Part shown: one piece after another, positions 36,554 through 45,338 of the stretch
Position numbering within the stretch: position 1 is the first letter of the stretch
Layout of the letters: each line of letters starts with the position of its first letter
Source: Geomonas ferrireducens
Lineage (GTDB): Bacteria > Desulfobacterota > Desulfuromonadia > Geobacterales > Geobacteraceae
Direction: 5' to 3'
NCBI RefSeq assembly: GCF_004917065.1
Contig: NZ_SSYA01000003.1
Location: 394,318 to 458,317, forward strand
DNA: 64,000 nt
Made by a program: the position numbers and the translations under genes
The notes under the pieces: model-generated
Databases searched by the model: none
Told to the model about the DNA's origin: nothing
What the model saw: the letters and a program-made list of their open reading frames with translations, nothing else

Positions 36554-37162
36554 ATGCTGCTCGAGATCAACCCTGACAACCCCCAGCCGCGACTCATCGC
36601 CAAGGTCGTCGAGATCCTGAAAAACGGCGGCGTCGTCGCCTATCCGACCGACACCACCTACGGCATCGGCTGCAGCATCTTCAGCAAGAAGGGGATCGAG
36701 CGGATCTACCAAATCAAGCAGCGCGACAAGAAGAAACCCTTTTCCTTCATCTGCTCCGATATGGCCGAGATCTCCCGTTACGCGCGCGTCTCGAACTACG
36801 CCTTCAAGCAGCTGCGCCGCCTGCTCCCGGGGGCGTACACCTTCGTCCTCGAGGCGAACTCGGTGGTTCCCGATCTCGTACAGACCAAGCAGAGGACGGT
36901 CGGCATCCGCATGCCGGACAACGCGATCTGCCTGGCCATCGTGAAGGAACTCGGCGCACCCATCGTTACCACGAGCGCCAACCTCTCCGGCGAGGATCCG
37001 ATCGGCAACCCTTGGGAGGTCGAGCACGAGCTGGGTAAACAGCTCGACCTGGTGGTGGACGGCGGCGATCTCACCGCCGACGTAAGCTCCGTTGTCAGCC
37101 TGATCGGCGACCGCCCCGAAGTGCTCCGCAAAGGGGTCGGCGACGTGAGCTGGTGCGAATAG
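36554..37162 (+). CDS. Sua5/YciO/YrdC (TsaC-like) family protein
   Basis: 202 residues. YrdC domain with VVAYPTDTTYGIGCSIFSKK (ATP/threonyl-carbamoyl binding), RDKKKPFSFICSDM, a PGAYTFVLEA motif and VTTSANLSGEDPIGNPWEVE. This form, without the Sua5 extension, is closest to YciO/TsaC. TsaC makes threonylcarbamoyl-AMP for t6A37 in tRNA; whether this member or a second copy elsewhere does so cannot be told from the window. Start at ATG 36554, 2 nt after the aminopeptidase stop. Confidence 0.87.
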   Translation: MLLEINPDNPQPRLIAKVVEILKNGGVVAYPTDTTYGIGCSIFSKKGIERIYQIKQRDKKKPFSFICSDMAEISRYARVSNYAFKQLRRLLPGAYTFVLEANSVVPDLVQTKQRTVGIRMPDNAICLAIVKELGAPIVTTSANLSGEDPIGNPWEVEHELGKQLDLVVDGGDLTADVSSVVSLIGDRPEVLRKGVGDVSWCE

Positions 37163-37185
37163 CACCGGTTACCTGAGGTTTTAAG

Positions 37186-37539
37186 ATGCGTAAAACTACC
37201 GTGCGTCGCGGCATAAAAGCGATCAACGCGGGCCTCATCGCCCTGATCGCCGCCACCTTCTTCCATGGCGAGATCTCCGCCCTCTTAATGCTGGGCCTCG
37301 CCGGCGAGGCACGTCTTACCTTCTTCGGCTTCTTCATGGCGGGGATGCTGGGCGGCTTCGGCGTCCTGGTCGCCGCGCTCGGGCTCGTGCAAGGGAGCGC
37401 GGCAGAGTCTCGTACCCGCCTGCTCCCAAGCTTCATGCTCCTTTTCTCGCTGGTCGTCCTCTTCTTCGTCCTGACCTACACCTGGATCACCACCCCCACT
37501 CCGCCACCCCTGCAGCGTGGCGAAAGCATAACCATATAG
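37186..37539 (+). CDS. Small membrane protein of unknown function
   Basis: 117 residues with three hydrophobic segments (about 14-33, 44-67 and 80-100), a basic N-terminus (MRKTTVRRG) and a proline-rich tail (TPTPPPLQRGE). Not recognised. GAGG lies upstream of the ATG. It is 23 nt downstream of the Sua5/YciO gene and is followed by a terminator, so it is the last gene of that transcript. The Ala/Gly/Leu-rich helices suggest an integral membrane protein without catalytic motifs. Confidence 0.75.
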   Translation: MRKTTVRRGIKAINAGLIALIAATFFHGEISALLMLGLAGEARLTFFGFFMAGMLGGFGVLVAALGLVQGSAAESRTRLLPSFMLLFSLVVLFFVLTYTWITTPTPPPLQRGESITI

Positions 37540-37567
37540 ACCAAACCCCGATTCAGGACCTGATTCC

Positions 37568-37602
37568 GGCTGAGAACCGCTTTTCTTAGCCTGTTTTTCT
37601 TT
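37568..37602 (+). terminator. Rho-independent terminator after the small membrane protein gene
   Basis: GGCTGAGAA (37568-37576) pairs with TTCTTAGCC (37583-37591) with one G-U pair, 6-nt loop, then TGTTTTTCTTT. A TATATT box (37614-37619) just downstream may belong to the queD promoter. Confidence 0.8.
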
Positions 37603-37653
37603 CCCGTTCATGATATATTGCAACCGATAAAAATAATTAAAAGGGAGGGTGGC

Positions 37654-38022
37654 ATGTTTCGTCTCACCATTCACACTGCGTTTGCCGCGGCCCACAATCT
37701 GATCAACTACCAGGGGGACTGCGAGAACCTGCACGGCCACAACTGGAAGGTGGAGGTTTCCATCACCACCGACGAGCTCGACAAGGCCGGTCTCGGCATC
37801 GACTTCAAGATCCTCAAGAAGGAAACCAACAACCTTTTGAAGACGCTCGATCACAAGTACCTGAACGAGCTCGCACCGTTTTCCGAGATCTCCCCGTCGT
37901 CCGAGAACATCGCCCGCTACCTGTACCATGAACTGACCAAGATCTTCGGGTCGGACAAGGTGAAGGTCGAGATGGTCACGGTCTGGGAATCGGACTTTGC
38001 CGCCGCGAGCTACTATGAGTAA
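37654..38022 (+). CDS. queD: 6-carboxy-5,6,7,8-tetrahydropterin synthase QueD
   Basis: 122 residues, one T-fold domain. Zinc and catalytic residues: His in FAAAHNL, then Cys and HGH in CENLHGHNW, and Glu in WESDFAAASY. It converts dihydroneopterin triphosphate to carboxytetrahydropterin in queuosine precursor (preQ0) synthesis. ATG 37654 follows GGGAGGG. It overlaps queE by 8 nt, so the two steps are coupled; queC and queF are not in the window. No preQ1 riboswitch is apparent upstream. Confidence 0.95.
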   Translation: MFRLTIHTAFAAAHNLINYQGDCENLHGHNWKVEVSITTDELDKAGLGIDFKILKKETNNLLKTLDHKYLNELAPFSEISPSSENIARYLYHELTKIFGSDKVKVEMVTVWESDFAAASYYE

Positions 38023-38767
38023 GCTGCAGGCCCCCCTGGTAGAATGCTTCTCCTCCATTCAGGGGGAGGGGGTGCTGGTAGGTCTGCGCCAGGTCTTTCT
38101 CCGCTTTGCCGGCTGCAACCTGAACTGCAGCTTCTGTGACACCCCGGGGATGTCCGCCATTCCGGACGAGTGCCTCCTGGAGCTCACCCCCGGGCGGCGT
38201 GACTTTCAGAAGGTGCCGAACCCGGTCACGCTGGAGCGGGTCGCGACGCTTCTGGAGAGCTGGGGTGCCGCCTGGCCGGGCATCCACCACTCGATCAGCA
38301 TCACCGGCGGTGAGCCGCTCCTGCACGGCGCCCTCCTGGAGGAGTGGCTTCCGGAGCTGAGAGAGCTCCTCCCCATCTACCTGGAGACCAACGGGACGCT
38401 TCCCGAGGCCTTGGCGCCGCTCATCCCGCACCTGGACAGCATAGGGATGGACATCAAGCTCCCTTCCGCCTCCGGGTGCCCCGAGCTGTGGGACCAGCAC
38501 CACGCCTTCCTGGAACTCGCGGCGATGAAGGACGTCTTCGTGAAGATCGTCGTCGACCAGAGCACCGAGGAGTGGGAGATCCGTCGTTCCTGCGCCATGA
38601 TCGATGCGGTGGACCCCACCATACCGCTCATCCTGCAGCCGTTGACGCGGGAAGACGGGACCATCGGCATCACCGCGCTGCGGGCGCTCGAGCTCCAGGA
38701 ACTCTGCTCTTCCCTGAAGGAGGTCCGCGTCATCCCGCAGACCCACAAGTTCATGGGACAGCTGTAG
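38015..38767 (+). CDS. queE: 7-carboxy-7-deazaguanine synthase QueE (radical SAM)
   Basis: 250 residues. Radical-SAM cluster motif CNLNCSFCDTP (CxxxCxxC) at about residues 34-44, preceded by FSSIQGEGVLVGLRQVFLRF, a QueE signature; SITGGEPLLH is the SAM-binding GGE motif. It contracts the ring of carboxytetrahydropterin to 7-carboxy-7-deazaguanine, the step after QueD. The start overlaps the queD stop. A strong terminator follows, closing a two-gene queuosine operon. Confidence 0.95.
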   Translation: MSKLQAPLVECFSSIQGEGVLVGLRQVFLRFAGCNLNCSFCDTPGMSAIPDECLLELTPGRRDFQKVPNPVTLERVATLLESWGAAWPGIHHSISITGGEPLLHGALLEEWLPELRELLPIYLETNGTLPEALAPLIPHLDSIGMDIKLPSASGCPELWDQHHAFLELAAMKDVFVKIVVDQSTEEWEIRRSCAMIDAVDPTIPLILQPLTREDGTIGITALRALELQELCSSLKEVRVIPQTHKFMGQL

Positions 38768-38803
38768 TTCCGTCGCCTGGCCTGCAGATAGAAATCTAAA
38801 CAG

Positions 38804-38834
38804 GGGCGCCTTCCCGGGTGCCCTTTTCTTTTTA
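38804..38834 (+). terminator. Rho-independent terminator after queE
   Basis: GGGCGCC (38804-38810) / GGTGCCC (38817-38823) with one G-U pair, 6-nt loop, then TTTTCTTTTT. Confidence 0.88.
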
Positions 38835-38884
38835 CGCCCCGGCCGATATAATGAGTGGCTGCTGCTTCCCAGGAGGTTCCCGCT

Positions 38885-39829
38885 TTGCCGAAACCAGCCA
38901 AAGTAGACGAGATGAACGCGGTACTCGAAGAGCTCTCCAGCCAGCACTTGAAGGGGAAGGTGAGGGCGCTCCGCCTGAGCCTCATGGCCCTTTTGACCGG
39001 GGGGCACATACTCCTCGAGGACATCCCCGGGCTCGGCAAGACCACCATGGCGCTCGCCTTCGCCAGCGCGCTGGGCCTTTCCTTCGGGCGGGTCCAGTGC
39101 ACCAGTGACCTGCTCCCCTCCGACATCACCGGCCTCTCCGTCTTCGACCGCACCGAGGGTCGCTTCAACTTCATCAAGGGGCCGATCTTCAACAACATCG
39201 TCCTCATCGACGAGATCAACCGCGCCATGCCGAAGACCCAGAGCGCCCTGCTCGAGGCGATGGAGGAGCGGCGCGTAACCGTCGAGGGGGTGACCTACCA
39301 GCTCCCCGAGCCGTTCATGGTGCTCGCCACCCAGAACCCGGTCGAGCAGGTGGGGACCTATCCACTCCCCGAATCGCAGATGGACCGGTTCCTGATCAGG
39401 ACCGGCATCGGCTATCCCCCGGAGGAGGTCGAGAAGGGGATACTGAGGCAGGGGAGCATCAGGGACGAGATCCTCCACATCCCCCCCCTCTTGCAGCACG
39501 ACGACCTCGTAGAGGCGATCCGCAGCGTGAGGGAGCAGGTTTACGTGGGCGAGAAGGTGACCGACTACATCTACGCCATCATCAAGGCGACCCGGACCCA
39601 CCCGCTGGTCCAGACCGGGCTTTCCACCCGCGGCGGCATCGGCATGGTGGACGTCGCCAAGGCCGCAGCCTACCTGCACGGCCGGGACTTCGTTGCACCC
39701 GAGGACGTCCGGGACGTGGTGCATGCGGTCTGCCCGCACCGCCTCATCTTCCGCCCGGAGCACGAAGGGGTGGACAAGGAGCACGTATTAAACGCGATAC
39801 TGAAAGAAATACCCCTCCCTCTCACATAA
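38885..39829 (+). CDS. MoxR-family AAA+ ATPase
   Basis: 314 residues. Walker A EDIPGLGKTTMA, Walker B IVLIDEINR, sensor LATQNPVEQ, and the C-terminal lid of MoxR/RavA proteins. These chaperone-like ATPases typically act with DUF58 and transglutaminase-like partners on membrane or periplasmic targets. TTG 38885 is preferred because AGGAGG (38871-38876) is 8 nt upstream; a GTG at 38855 in the same frame lacks a site. First gene of a three-gene operon (MoxR, DUF58, transglutaminase). Confidence 0.92.
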   Translation: MPKPAKVDEMNAVLEELSSQHLKGKVRALRLSLMALLTGGHILLEDIPGLGKTTMALAFASALGLSFGRVQCTSDLLPSDITGLSVFDRTEGRFNFIKGPIFNNIVLIDEINRAMPKTQSALLEAMEERRVTVEGVTYQLPEPFMVLATQNPVEQVGTYPLPESQMDRFLIRTGIGYPPEEVEKGILRQGSIRDEILHIPPLLQHDDLVEAIRSVREQVYVGEKVTDYIYAIIKATRTHPLVQTGLSTRGGIGMVDVAKAAAYLHGRDFVAPEDVRDVVHAVCPHRLIFRPEHEGVDKEHVLNAILKEIPLPLT

Positions 39830-40692
39830 GGCTCACCAAGGGGGGCGGGCTTTACGTCGCCTCCACGCTACTTCTCGGCGTCTCCGCGGTCAACACCGGC
39901 AACAACCTCCTCTTCCTCGTCGTCGCCGCGATGCTCTCCTTCATGGCGGTAACCGGGGTGCTGGGGTGGCTGAACATCCGCGGCATCGCCCTCAGCGTGC
40001 GGCTGCCGGACGAGGTCTACGCGGGCACCGAAACGCTCCTGCCGGTCGTCGCGGAAAACGGCAAGCGCTTCCTCCCGTCCTTCCTGATCAGGGTGACCCT
40101 GTTGGGGAACTCCACGAGCTTCACCCTCCTTGAACGCAACCGTCCGCAGAACGCGGCGCTCCTTCTCTCATTCCGCGAGCGCGGTCCCCTTAAGCTTCCC
40201 GACGCCATGGTGAGCTCCCCGTTCCCGGTCAATTTCTTCGTGCGCGCCGCGGCGGTACATCTGCCGGTTGAGGGAATCATCTTTCCTGCACCCCGTTCCA
40301 TCCCGGTACCGGCGTCGGGGGGGAAGCCCGACGCGGGGGAGGCGGTTTCCGCGGCAGCGTCCGGCTACGACGGCGAGCTTGCCAAGATTTCGGACTATCG
40401 CGGCGGCGAGCCGCTGAAGCTCATCCACTGGCGCCTCTCGGCCAAGCACGAGGTGTTCAAGGTGAAGGAGCTGACGGCGACCGCGGCGGAGCCGCTCGTC
40501 ATCGACCTCGACGCGGTGCCGGGGCGCGACCTGGAAGAGCGCCTCTCCTGCGGCACCTTCCTCGTGAACCGGCTGGCGCGGGCGGGGCGGCCGGTAGGAC
40601 TCAAGCTCGGGGAGCGCGTCGTCCCCCCCGGCACCACCCGGACACATCGGCTCAAACTGCTCACGGAGCTTGCCCTATATGGTAAGGGTTGA
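39787..40692 (+). CDS. DUF58 domain membrane protein, probable ATT start
   Basis: About 301 residues from ATT 39787. Two N-terminal membrane helices frame the family motif VNTGNNLLFLVVA (about residues 37-49), then a periplasmic-like beta domain, and the DUF58 core ISDYRGGEPLKLIHWRLSAK. The first ATG in frame (39931) would remove the first helix and the conserved NTGNNLL, and there is no in-frame ATG, GTG or TTG between the core of moxR and that point. AAGGAG (39776-39781) lies 5 nt before ATT at 39787, whose product begins IKRDTER then IRLTKGGGLYV, as DUF58 proteins do. The gene would overlap moxR by 43 nt. Confidence 0.82.
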   Translation: MKRDTERNTPPSHIRLTKGGGLYVASTLLLGVSAVNTGNNLLFLVVAAMLSFMAVTGVLGWLNIRGIALSVRLPDEVYAGTETLLPVVAENGKRFLPSFLIRVTLLGNSTSFTLLERNRPQNAALLLSFRERGPLKLPDAMVSSPFPVNFFVRAAAVHLPVEGIIFPAPRSIPVPASGGKPDAGEAVSAAASGYDGELAKISDYRGGEPLKLIHWRLSAKHEVFKVKELTATAAEPLVIDLDAVPGRDLEERLSCGTFLVNRLARAGRPVGLKLGERVVPPGTTRTHRLKLLTELALYGKG

Positions 40693-42565
40693 TCTTTTTC
40701 TGAGCGGGCTCACCGCCTGCATCGCGCTTATCGGGTACCTCCCCCTGATGGCGCACCTGGGCCTCTTCGCACGGGTTTTCTTCCCTGCCGCGCTGCTCGC
40801 AGGAGTGTACCTGTACTACAGCGGACGCTCGCTGCCGGGGCGGGTGCTCACCCCGTTATCGATACTCCTCTTTATCTACCTAGCCTCCGGTTTCAGCGTC
40901 AACCGGCTCGTCCCGGTCACCGCCGACCTCCTCGTCATCTTCCTCGGGGTGAGGCTTCTCGGAGAGCGCAGCGGACGCCACTACCTGCAGGCGTTCGCGC
41001 TTTCACTCTTCTGCCTAGCCGCTTCCTCGCTCTTCGAGATGTCGGCGCTCTTTCTCGTCTACCTCTTCGCCCTGCTTCTCCTTGTTGCCGTGGCGCTGGT
41101 GCTCCTCACCTTCCACGCCCAGGACGAGGCGATCCTTCTCACCCGGTACGAAGCGAAGAAGGTGGTGACGGTTGCGCTTCTCATGCCGGTTGTCGCGCTG
41201 CCGCTGCTTCTTTTCTTCTTCTTCATCCTCCCGAGGACGCAGTACCCGCTCTGGAACTTCCTGAAGGCTCCGGCGGAGAAGCGGATCGGGTTCTCCGACA
41301 CGGTGAAGCCTGGGAGTGCCCCCGCGGTCAGCGCGGTGAAGGGGGTGGTGCTGCGGGCCGTCTCGCCGAAAGTCCCGGAAGAGAAGCTTTACTGGCGCGG
41401 CGTGGTGCTGAACTCGTTCAAAAACGACGCCTGGGTCAGGAAGGGGGTAACTGGGGAAATAGAGAGCGTCCCGGCCGGTGAGCGGGTGACGCAGGAAATC
41501 TATCCCGAGCAGTCGCAAAGCGCCTACCTCCCCGCGCTGAACGTCGGGCGCGCCGTCTCGGGGCTGCGCAACGATGCCTCGACCGACGGTGTTTTCGTCG
41601 CCAGACGCCCGTTGGACCAGAAGGTGAAGTACCTGGCTGAGTCCGCGCTGAGCGACGTCATTCGAGCGCGAGGGGTGGACCGTGCCTTCTATCTGGAGCT
41701 CCCCGGCAATATATCACAGCGGATGAGGGGCAAAGGGCGTGAGGTGGCACAAAAAGGTGGGAATGCCGTGCAGCGGATGCGGCTTCTGGAGGATTTCTTC
41801 CGGGGGCAGCGGCTCACCTACGCCAACAGCGGTATGGCCGTCGGGGATGACCCGCTCGACTCCTTCCTCTTCGACAAGAAGCGGGGCAACTGCGAGTATT
41901 TCGCGTCGAGCTACGCGATAATGCTGCGCCTGGCCGGGGTCCCTTCACGTCTCGTCGGCGGTTACCGCGGCGGGATCTACAACGACATCGGGGGATACTA
42001 CCTGGTCACCGAGGAGATGGCGCACGTCTGGGTCGAGGCGTACGAGGATGGGGTCGGATGGCGCTTCGTCGACCCGAGCGCGTGGGCCCTGGGGGCGGTG
42101 CGCGGCGCGTCGGCCGCCGGATTCGCGAAATACCTCGACATGGCCGGCTTCTACTGGGACAAGGCCGTGGTGACTTACGACCTGGAAAAGCAGATCGCCC
42201 TGGTGCGTGAGGCGGGGAGCAGGGTGCGTAACCTGCACCTTCCCGAGAAGAGTGGCAAGGGGCTCCTCGTCGTCATGCTCGTCGTAGTGCCGCTCACCCT
42301 CGTGGCCGTCTGGATCAGGCGCCGTCCGCCGAGCGTGGAAGCCCGCCTGCTGCGGCGCATGATCCGCGTGGCGGCCAGGCGTCATCCGGGGGAAATCGAG
42401 GGGGGGGAGGGGCTCTTCGAGCTCGCCGCGCGCCTTGACGACCCGCACCTGAAGCGGTTCGCCTCCATCTACGGAGGTGCCGTGTACCGCGACCGCTCCC
42501 TGAGCCGGGAAGAGGTGGTGCAGTTGGAGGAAATCATACGGCTCGCGTCCCAGCATCTTCCTTGA
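40679..42565 (+). CDS. DUF3488/transglutaminase-like membrane protein (TgpA type)
   Basis: 628 residues. About five N-terminal membrane helices (10-200), a periplasmic linker, a transglutaminase core with catalytic Cys in KRGNCEYFASSYAIMLR and His in MAHVWVEAY followed by the Asp in FVDPSAW, one more membrane helix near 540-560 and a cytoplasmic tail. This is the TgpA arrangement. ATG 40679 overlaps the DUF58 stop; GGAG lies 11 nt upstream, while TTG 40670 is too close to it. Together with the MoxR and DUF58 genes it forms a common but poorly understood trio. Confidence 0.9.
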   Translation: MVRVDLFLSGLTACIALIGYLPLMAHLGLFARVFFPAALLAGVYLYYSGRSLPGRVLTPLSILLFIYLASGFSVNRLVPVTADLLVIFLGVRLLGERSGRHYLQAFALSLFCLAASSLFEMSALFLVYLFALLLLVAVALVLLTFHAQDEAILLTRYEAKKVVTVALLMPVVALPLLLFFFFILPRTQYPLWNFLKAPAEKRIGFSDTVKPGSAPAVSAVKGVVLRAVSPKVPEEKLYWRGVVLNSFKNDAWVRKGVTGEIESVPAGERVTQEIYPEQSQSAYLPALNVGRAVSGLRNDASTDGVFVARRPLDQKVKYLAESALSDVIRARGVDRAFYLELPGNISQRMRGKGREVAQKGGNAVQRMRLLEDFFRGQRLTYANSGMAVGDDPLDSFLFDKKRGNCEYFASSYAIMLRLAGVPSRLVGGYRGGIYNDIGGYYLVTEEMAHVWVEAYEDGVGWRFVDPSAWALGAVRGASAAGFAKYLDMAGFYWDKAVVTYDLEKQIALVREAGSRVRNLHLPEKSGKGLLVVMLVVVPLTLVAVWIRRRPPSVEARLLRRMIRVAARRHPGEIEGGEGLFELAARLDDPHLKRFASIYGGAVYRDRSLSREEVVQLEEIIRLASQHLP

Positions 42566-42590
42566 CACAACGGGCACTTTGCTTTAGTTT
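42562..42590 (+). promoter_or_regulatory. Possible promoter of the TPR gene
   Basis: TTGACA (42562-42567), beginning within the preceding gene's stop codon, 17-nt spacer, TAGTTT (42585-42590). Perfect -35, weak -10. Confidence 0.45.
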
Positions 42591-42626
42591 TAGGGTTCCA
42601 ATTTTCAGGTGGTAAGAGGCGTTAAC

Positions 42627-44423
42627 TTGGCTTCCAAAAAAGACAAAATTCTGGAGAGCGCACAAAAGTTCGTGCTCAAGGGGCAGATCGACAAGGCCAT
42701 CAAGGACTACCAGCAGGTGGTGGCCATGGAGCCCAACGACATCAGGTTTCGGCAGCGCCTGGCCGAGCTCCTGGTACGCGACAACCGCAAGGAAGAGGCG
42801 ATCCAGCAGTACGAGGATATCGGCAAGCACTACGCCGACAACTGCTACTACCTGAAAGCGATCGCAATCTACAAGCAAATCCAGCGACTCAATCCCGGCA
42901 GCATCCCAACCGCCCTCAACATCGCGTGGCTGAACCACCAGCAGGGGCTCATCGGCAACGCATTGGCCGAGTACGGCCAGGTTGCCGCCCAGTACGAGAA
43001 GGAAAACCTCCCGAAGGAGGCGCTCAAGGTAGTGGAGAAGATGCTGGAGGTGGATCACGACCACGCCGCCACCCGCCTCAAGTATGCCGAACTCCTCTAC
43101 GTCACCGGGGCGCACGAACAGTCCCGGGAGGCGTACCAGGATTTGGCTGCCGCCTTTAAGGCGAAGGGCCTTAACAACGAGGCCGCTTCAGTCGCGGCAC
43201 GCCTCACCGAGCTCTTCCCGGAGCATCTGCAAACGCCAGCGGCAAGCATCACCGCCGAACCGTTGGAGGTGTCTCTGCCGACGGACCCGTTCGGGGGAGG
43301 AGCGAGTGTCACAGCTGCCGCGGAACAGCCTGCCGCAGCGTGGGAAATCCAGGAGCCGGCCGATGAGCCGGAGCTTCCCGAGTGGGAGAGCGAGGAGGCC
43401 GAACTCCCTGACCCCTTTGCACCAGCGCCGGCCGGGCCGGAGGAGGTTGTTCCCGCCCCCGTGGAGGCGCCGTCCCCGTGGGAGGCGGCACCCGTGCCCG
43501 AGGCTGCCGTGGCAGAGACCGCCTGGGAGGAGGAGATCGAGCTCGATCTGGGCGATGACCTCTTCGAAGCCCCCGAGGAAGCCGCGCCGGCGACGCCCCT
43601 GGTCCTGAGCGTACCCGAGCCCGCACCGGTCGAAGAGCCTGAGGCTGTGGCGACCGAACTCGAGCTCCCCATGGAATTACCCATGGAGCTCGACTTCGAG
43701 GAGGCGGCGGAGTCGGTCGAGGAGCCGGAAGAGGAAGTGCAAGCGGCGGTCGAACTCGATTTCGAAGAGGAAGAGTCGCTGGAGCTCACCTTGCCGCAGG
43801 AAGCCTCCCCCTTCGGAGACTTCGAGTGGGAGAGCGAACCGGAAGAGTTGGCGGAGGTGGAGCAGTTGCACCCGGAAGAGGCCGAACTGGCTCAGGCTGA
43901 ACCTTTCGAGGCGCAGTGGCTCGAGGAACCGGAAGCGGTCTCTGAGGAGGCGGTCGAGTCGCATGGATGGGAGGAGATCTATCCCGAGGCGGCGGCAGGC
44001 GACGGTGCCGAGATGGACCTCATGGAGCTCGAAAGCCACTATGACTTGGGGATCGGCTACAAGGAGATGGGGATGTACGCGGGGGCCATCAAGGAGCTGG
44101 AGATCGCCGCCGCGAACCCGCAGCGCCGTTTCGCCTGCCTGACCCTGCAGGCCATCTGTTACCGGGAAAAAGGAGAGCCGGAGCGAGCGGAGGACCTGTT
44201 GCGGCGCGGCCTCGCGCTGAGCGTGATATCAAAAGACGAGCGCATCGCCCTCAGCTACGAGCTGGCGGTGCTTTTCGAGGGGACCGGCAGGACCGAGGAG
44301 GCGATCGAGTTCTACCGCGAGGTGGTGCGGGGCAATCCCGCCTATCAGAACGCCTCGGACCGGCTTTTTGCCCTCTCCGGCGAGGAGCCTCTCGACATCA
44401 TCGATCTGGAACTGGAAGAGTAG
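42627..44423 (+). CDS. Tetratricopeptide-repeat protein with long acidic middle region
   Basis: 598 residues. About five TPR-like repeats in residues 1-200 (SAQKFVLKGQIDKAIKDYQQ; AEYGQVAAQYEKENLPKEAL), a strongly acidic Pro/Glu/Ala-rich segment with no predicted fold (about 215-465), and a second TPR block at 470-590 (ESHYDLGIGYKEMGMYAGAI). No signal peptide or membrane helix. TTG 42627 is preferred: AAGAGG lies 7 nt upstream and the protein then begins MASKKDK; GTG 42609 has no site. Probably a cytoplasmic scaffold. I do not recognise a named function. Confidence 0.85.
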   Translation: MASKKDKILESAQKFVLKGQIDKAIKDYQQVVAMEPNDIRFRQRLAELLVRDNRKEEAIQQYEDIGKHYADNCYYLKAIAIYKQIQRLNPGSIPTALNIAWLNHQQGLIGNALAEYGQVAAQYEKENLPKEALKVVEKMLEVDHDHAATRLKYAELLYVTGAHEQSREAYQDLAAAFKAKGLNNEAASVAARLTELFPEHLQTPAASITAEPLEVSLPTDPFGGGASVTAAAEQPAAAWEIQEPADEPELPEWESEEAELPDPFAPAPAGPEEVVPAPVEAPSPWEAAPVPEAAVAETAWEEEIELDLGDDLFEAPEEAAPATPLVLSVPEPAPVEEPEAVATELELPMELPMELDFEEAAESVEEPEEEVQAAVELDFEEEESLELTLPQEASPFGDFEWESEPEELAEVEQLHPEEAELAQAEPFEAQWLEEPEAVSEEAVESHGWEEIYPEAAAGDGAEMDLMELESHYDLGIGYKEMGMYAGAIKELEIAAANPQRRFACLTLQAICYREKGEPERAEDLLRRGLALSVISKDERIALSYELAVLFEGTGRTEEAIEFYREVVRGNPAYQNASDRLFALSGEEPLDIIDLELEE

Positions 44424-44427
44424 TCGG

Positions 44428-45156
44428 TTACCAGGACATGAGATTCAGCGGCGGGACCAGTCGGATCGGCGCCATGAAGACGTCGGCCGTATAGCTTTCG
44501 GGGACCGGCGGGAGCGGGCCGGCGCTTTCCAGCATCTTCTGCACCGCCCGGTCGTACACGATGTTGCCGGAACTGATCATGATGTTGCTGCCGAGGATCC
44601 GGCCGCTCCTGTCGATCATCAGGTTCACCACGATCGTCTTCACCTTGTCGTCCTTCTGCTCGAGCCACCACTTCTCGTTGACCCCCTGCAGGACATTCTG
44701 GTAGTACTCCTTGATGTCGGGACGCAGAGAATCGCCGTCGCTGAGTGCCTTGAAGAACCCCTTGGTAAGCCCCATCCCGAAGGAACTTTTCGTCTCCTCC
44801 ACCGCGGCCTGCGCAGGGGTGGGAGGAACGGGGGATGCCACCTGCTGTGCCGCCTGTGGAAGCTCGCGTGCGGGGGGCGTTTCCGGAAGCGGTTCGGCTT
44901 CTTCGTCAGACTTCATCGGCTGCGGGATCGGTTCGGGCTGCGGCTTTACCGCCGGGGCGGCGGGCGCGGGGATGGATTTCAGATCGACGTAGGTTACGGC
45001 GGGGCGCGGTGGTGCTCCCCCGCCGCCGGGAAGACCCACTAGAACGACGGCCAGCACCGTGTGCAGAAACAGCGATGCGGCAAGCCCGAGGACGAACTGC
45101 TTGTTCGGCCTTAGCGTGTACTCCTCTTCCTCGAGCGGATCCAGTGCATCTTCCAT
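44428..45156 (-). CDS. TonB-family energy-transducing protein
   Basis: 242 residues: cytoplasmic N-terminus, one membrane helix (about 20-40), a Pro-rich periplasmic spacer (about 60-120) and a TonB/TolA-like C-terminal domain (about 145-240: VKTIVVNLMIDRSGRILGSN). Such proteins use the proton-motive force through ExbBD to act on outer-membrane receptors, or act as TolA-like links. No exbBD or receptor gene is adjacent. Convergent with the TPR gene, 4 nt apart. An inverted repeat (GAAGG...CCTTC) between the GGAGAAGG site and the ATG could hide the ribosome binding site. Confidence 0.85.
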   Translation of the reverse strand: MEDALDPLEEEEYTLRPNKQFVLGLAASLFLHTVLAVVLVGLPGGGGAPPRPAVTYVDLKSIPAPAAPAVKPQPEPIPQPMKSDEEAEPLPETPPARELPQAAQQVASPVPPTPAQAAVEETKSSFGMGLTKGFFKALSDGDSLRPDIKEYYQNVLQGVNEKWWLEQKDDKVKTIVVNLMIDRSGRILGSNIMISSGNIVYDRAVQKMLESAGPLPPVPESYTADVFMAPIRLVPPLNLMSW

Positions 45157-45310
45157 GGTGAAGGTACGTCCTTCTCCCCCGGCAGGGGGATTTTTTGCGT
45201 TCGGCGTCCGTCATGTATAACAAATTAGCCGCGTCGCTGGCAACCAAAGAAAGCCGTTTACGTCAAAGCAACGGCTAGATGGCTACGAAGCGCCATAGCT
45301 GACCTCAGCT

Positions 45311-45338
45311 CCCCCCTTTGCGAAGGGGGGGACGGGGG
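45311..45338. repeat. C-run/G-run hairpin, REP-like dispersed element
   Basis: CCCCCCTT (45311-45318), TGCG, AAGGGGGG (45323-45330), then a further G-run after GAC. A perfect 8-bp hairpin in the gap between the TonB-like gene and malic enzyme. Its pattern of C-run, TTTGCGAA, G-run resembles intergenic repeats common in Desulfuromonadales genomes (recollection, not checked). Confidence 0.6.

Noticed and set aside
37540-37653. preQ1 riboswitch before queD
   Set aside because: The gap holds a terminator for the upstream gene and a -10-like box, but no preQ1-type loop sequence I can recognise.
38855-38884. GTG 38855 as start of the MoxR gene
   Set aside because: It lacks a ribosome binding site and the AGGAGG at 38871-38876 fits TTG 38885.
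39829-39931. Frameshift joining moxR and the DUF58 gene
   Set aside because: The conserved DUF58 N-terminus is read in its own frame from inside moxR, and moxR ends normally at 39829. A non-standard start explains it without an error.
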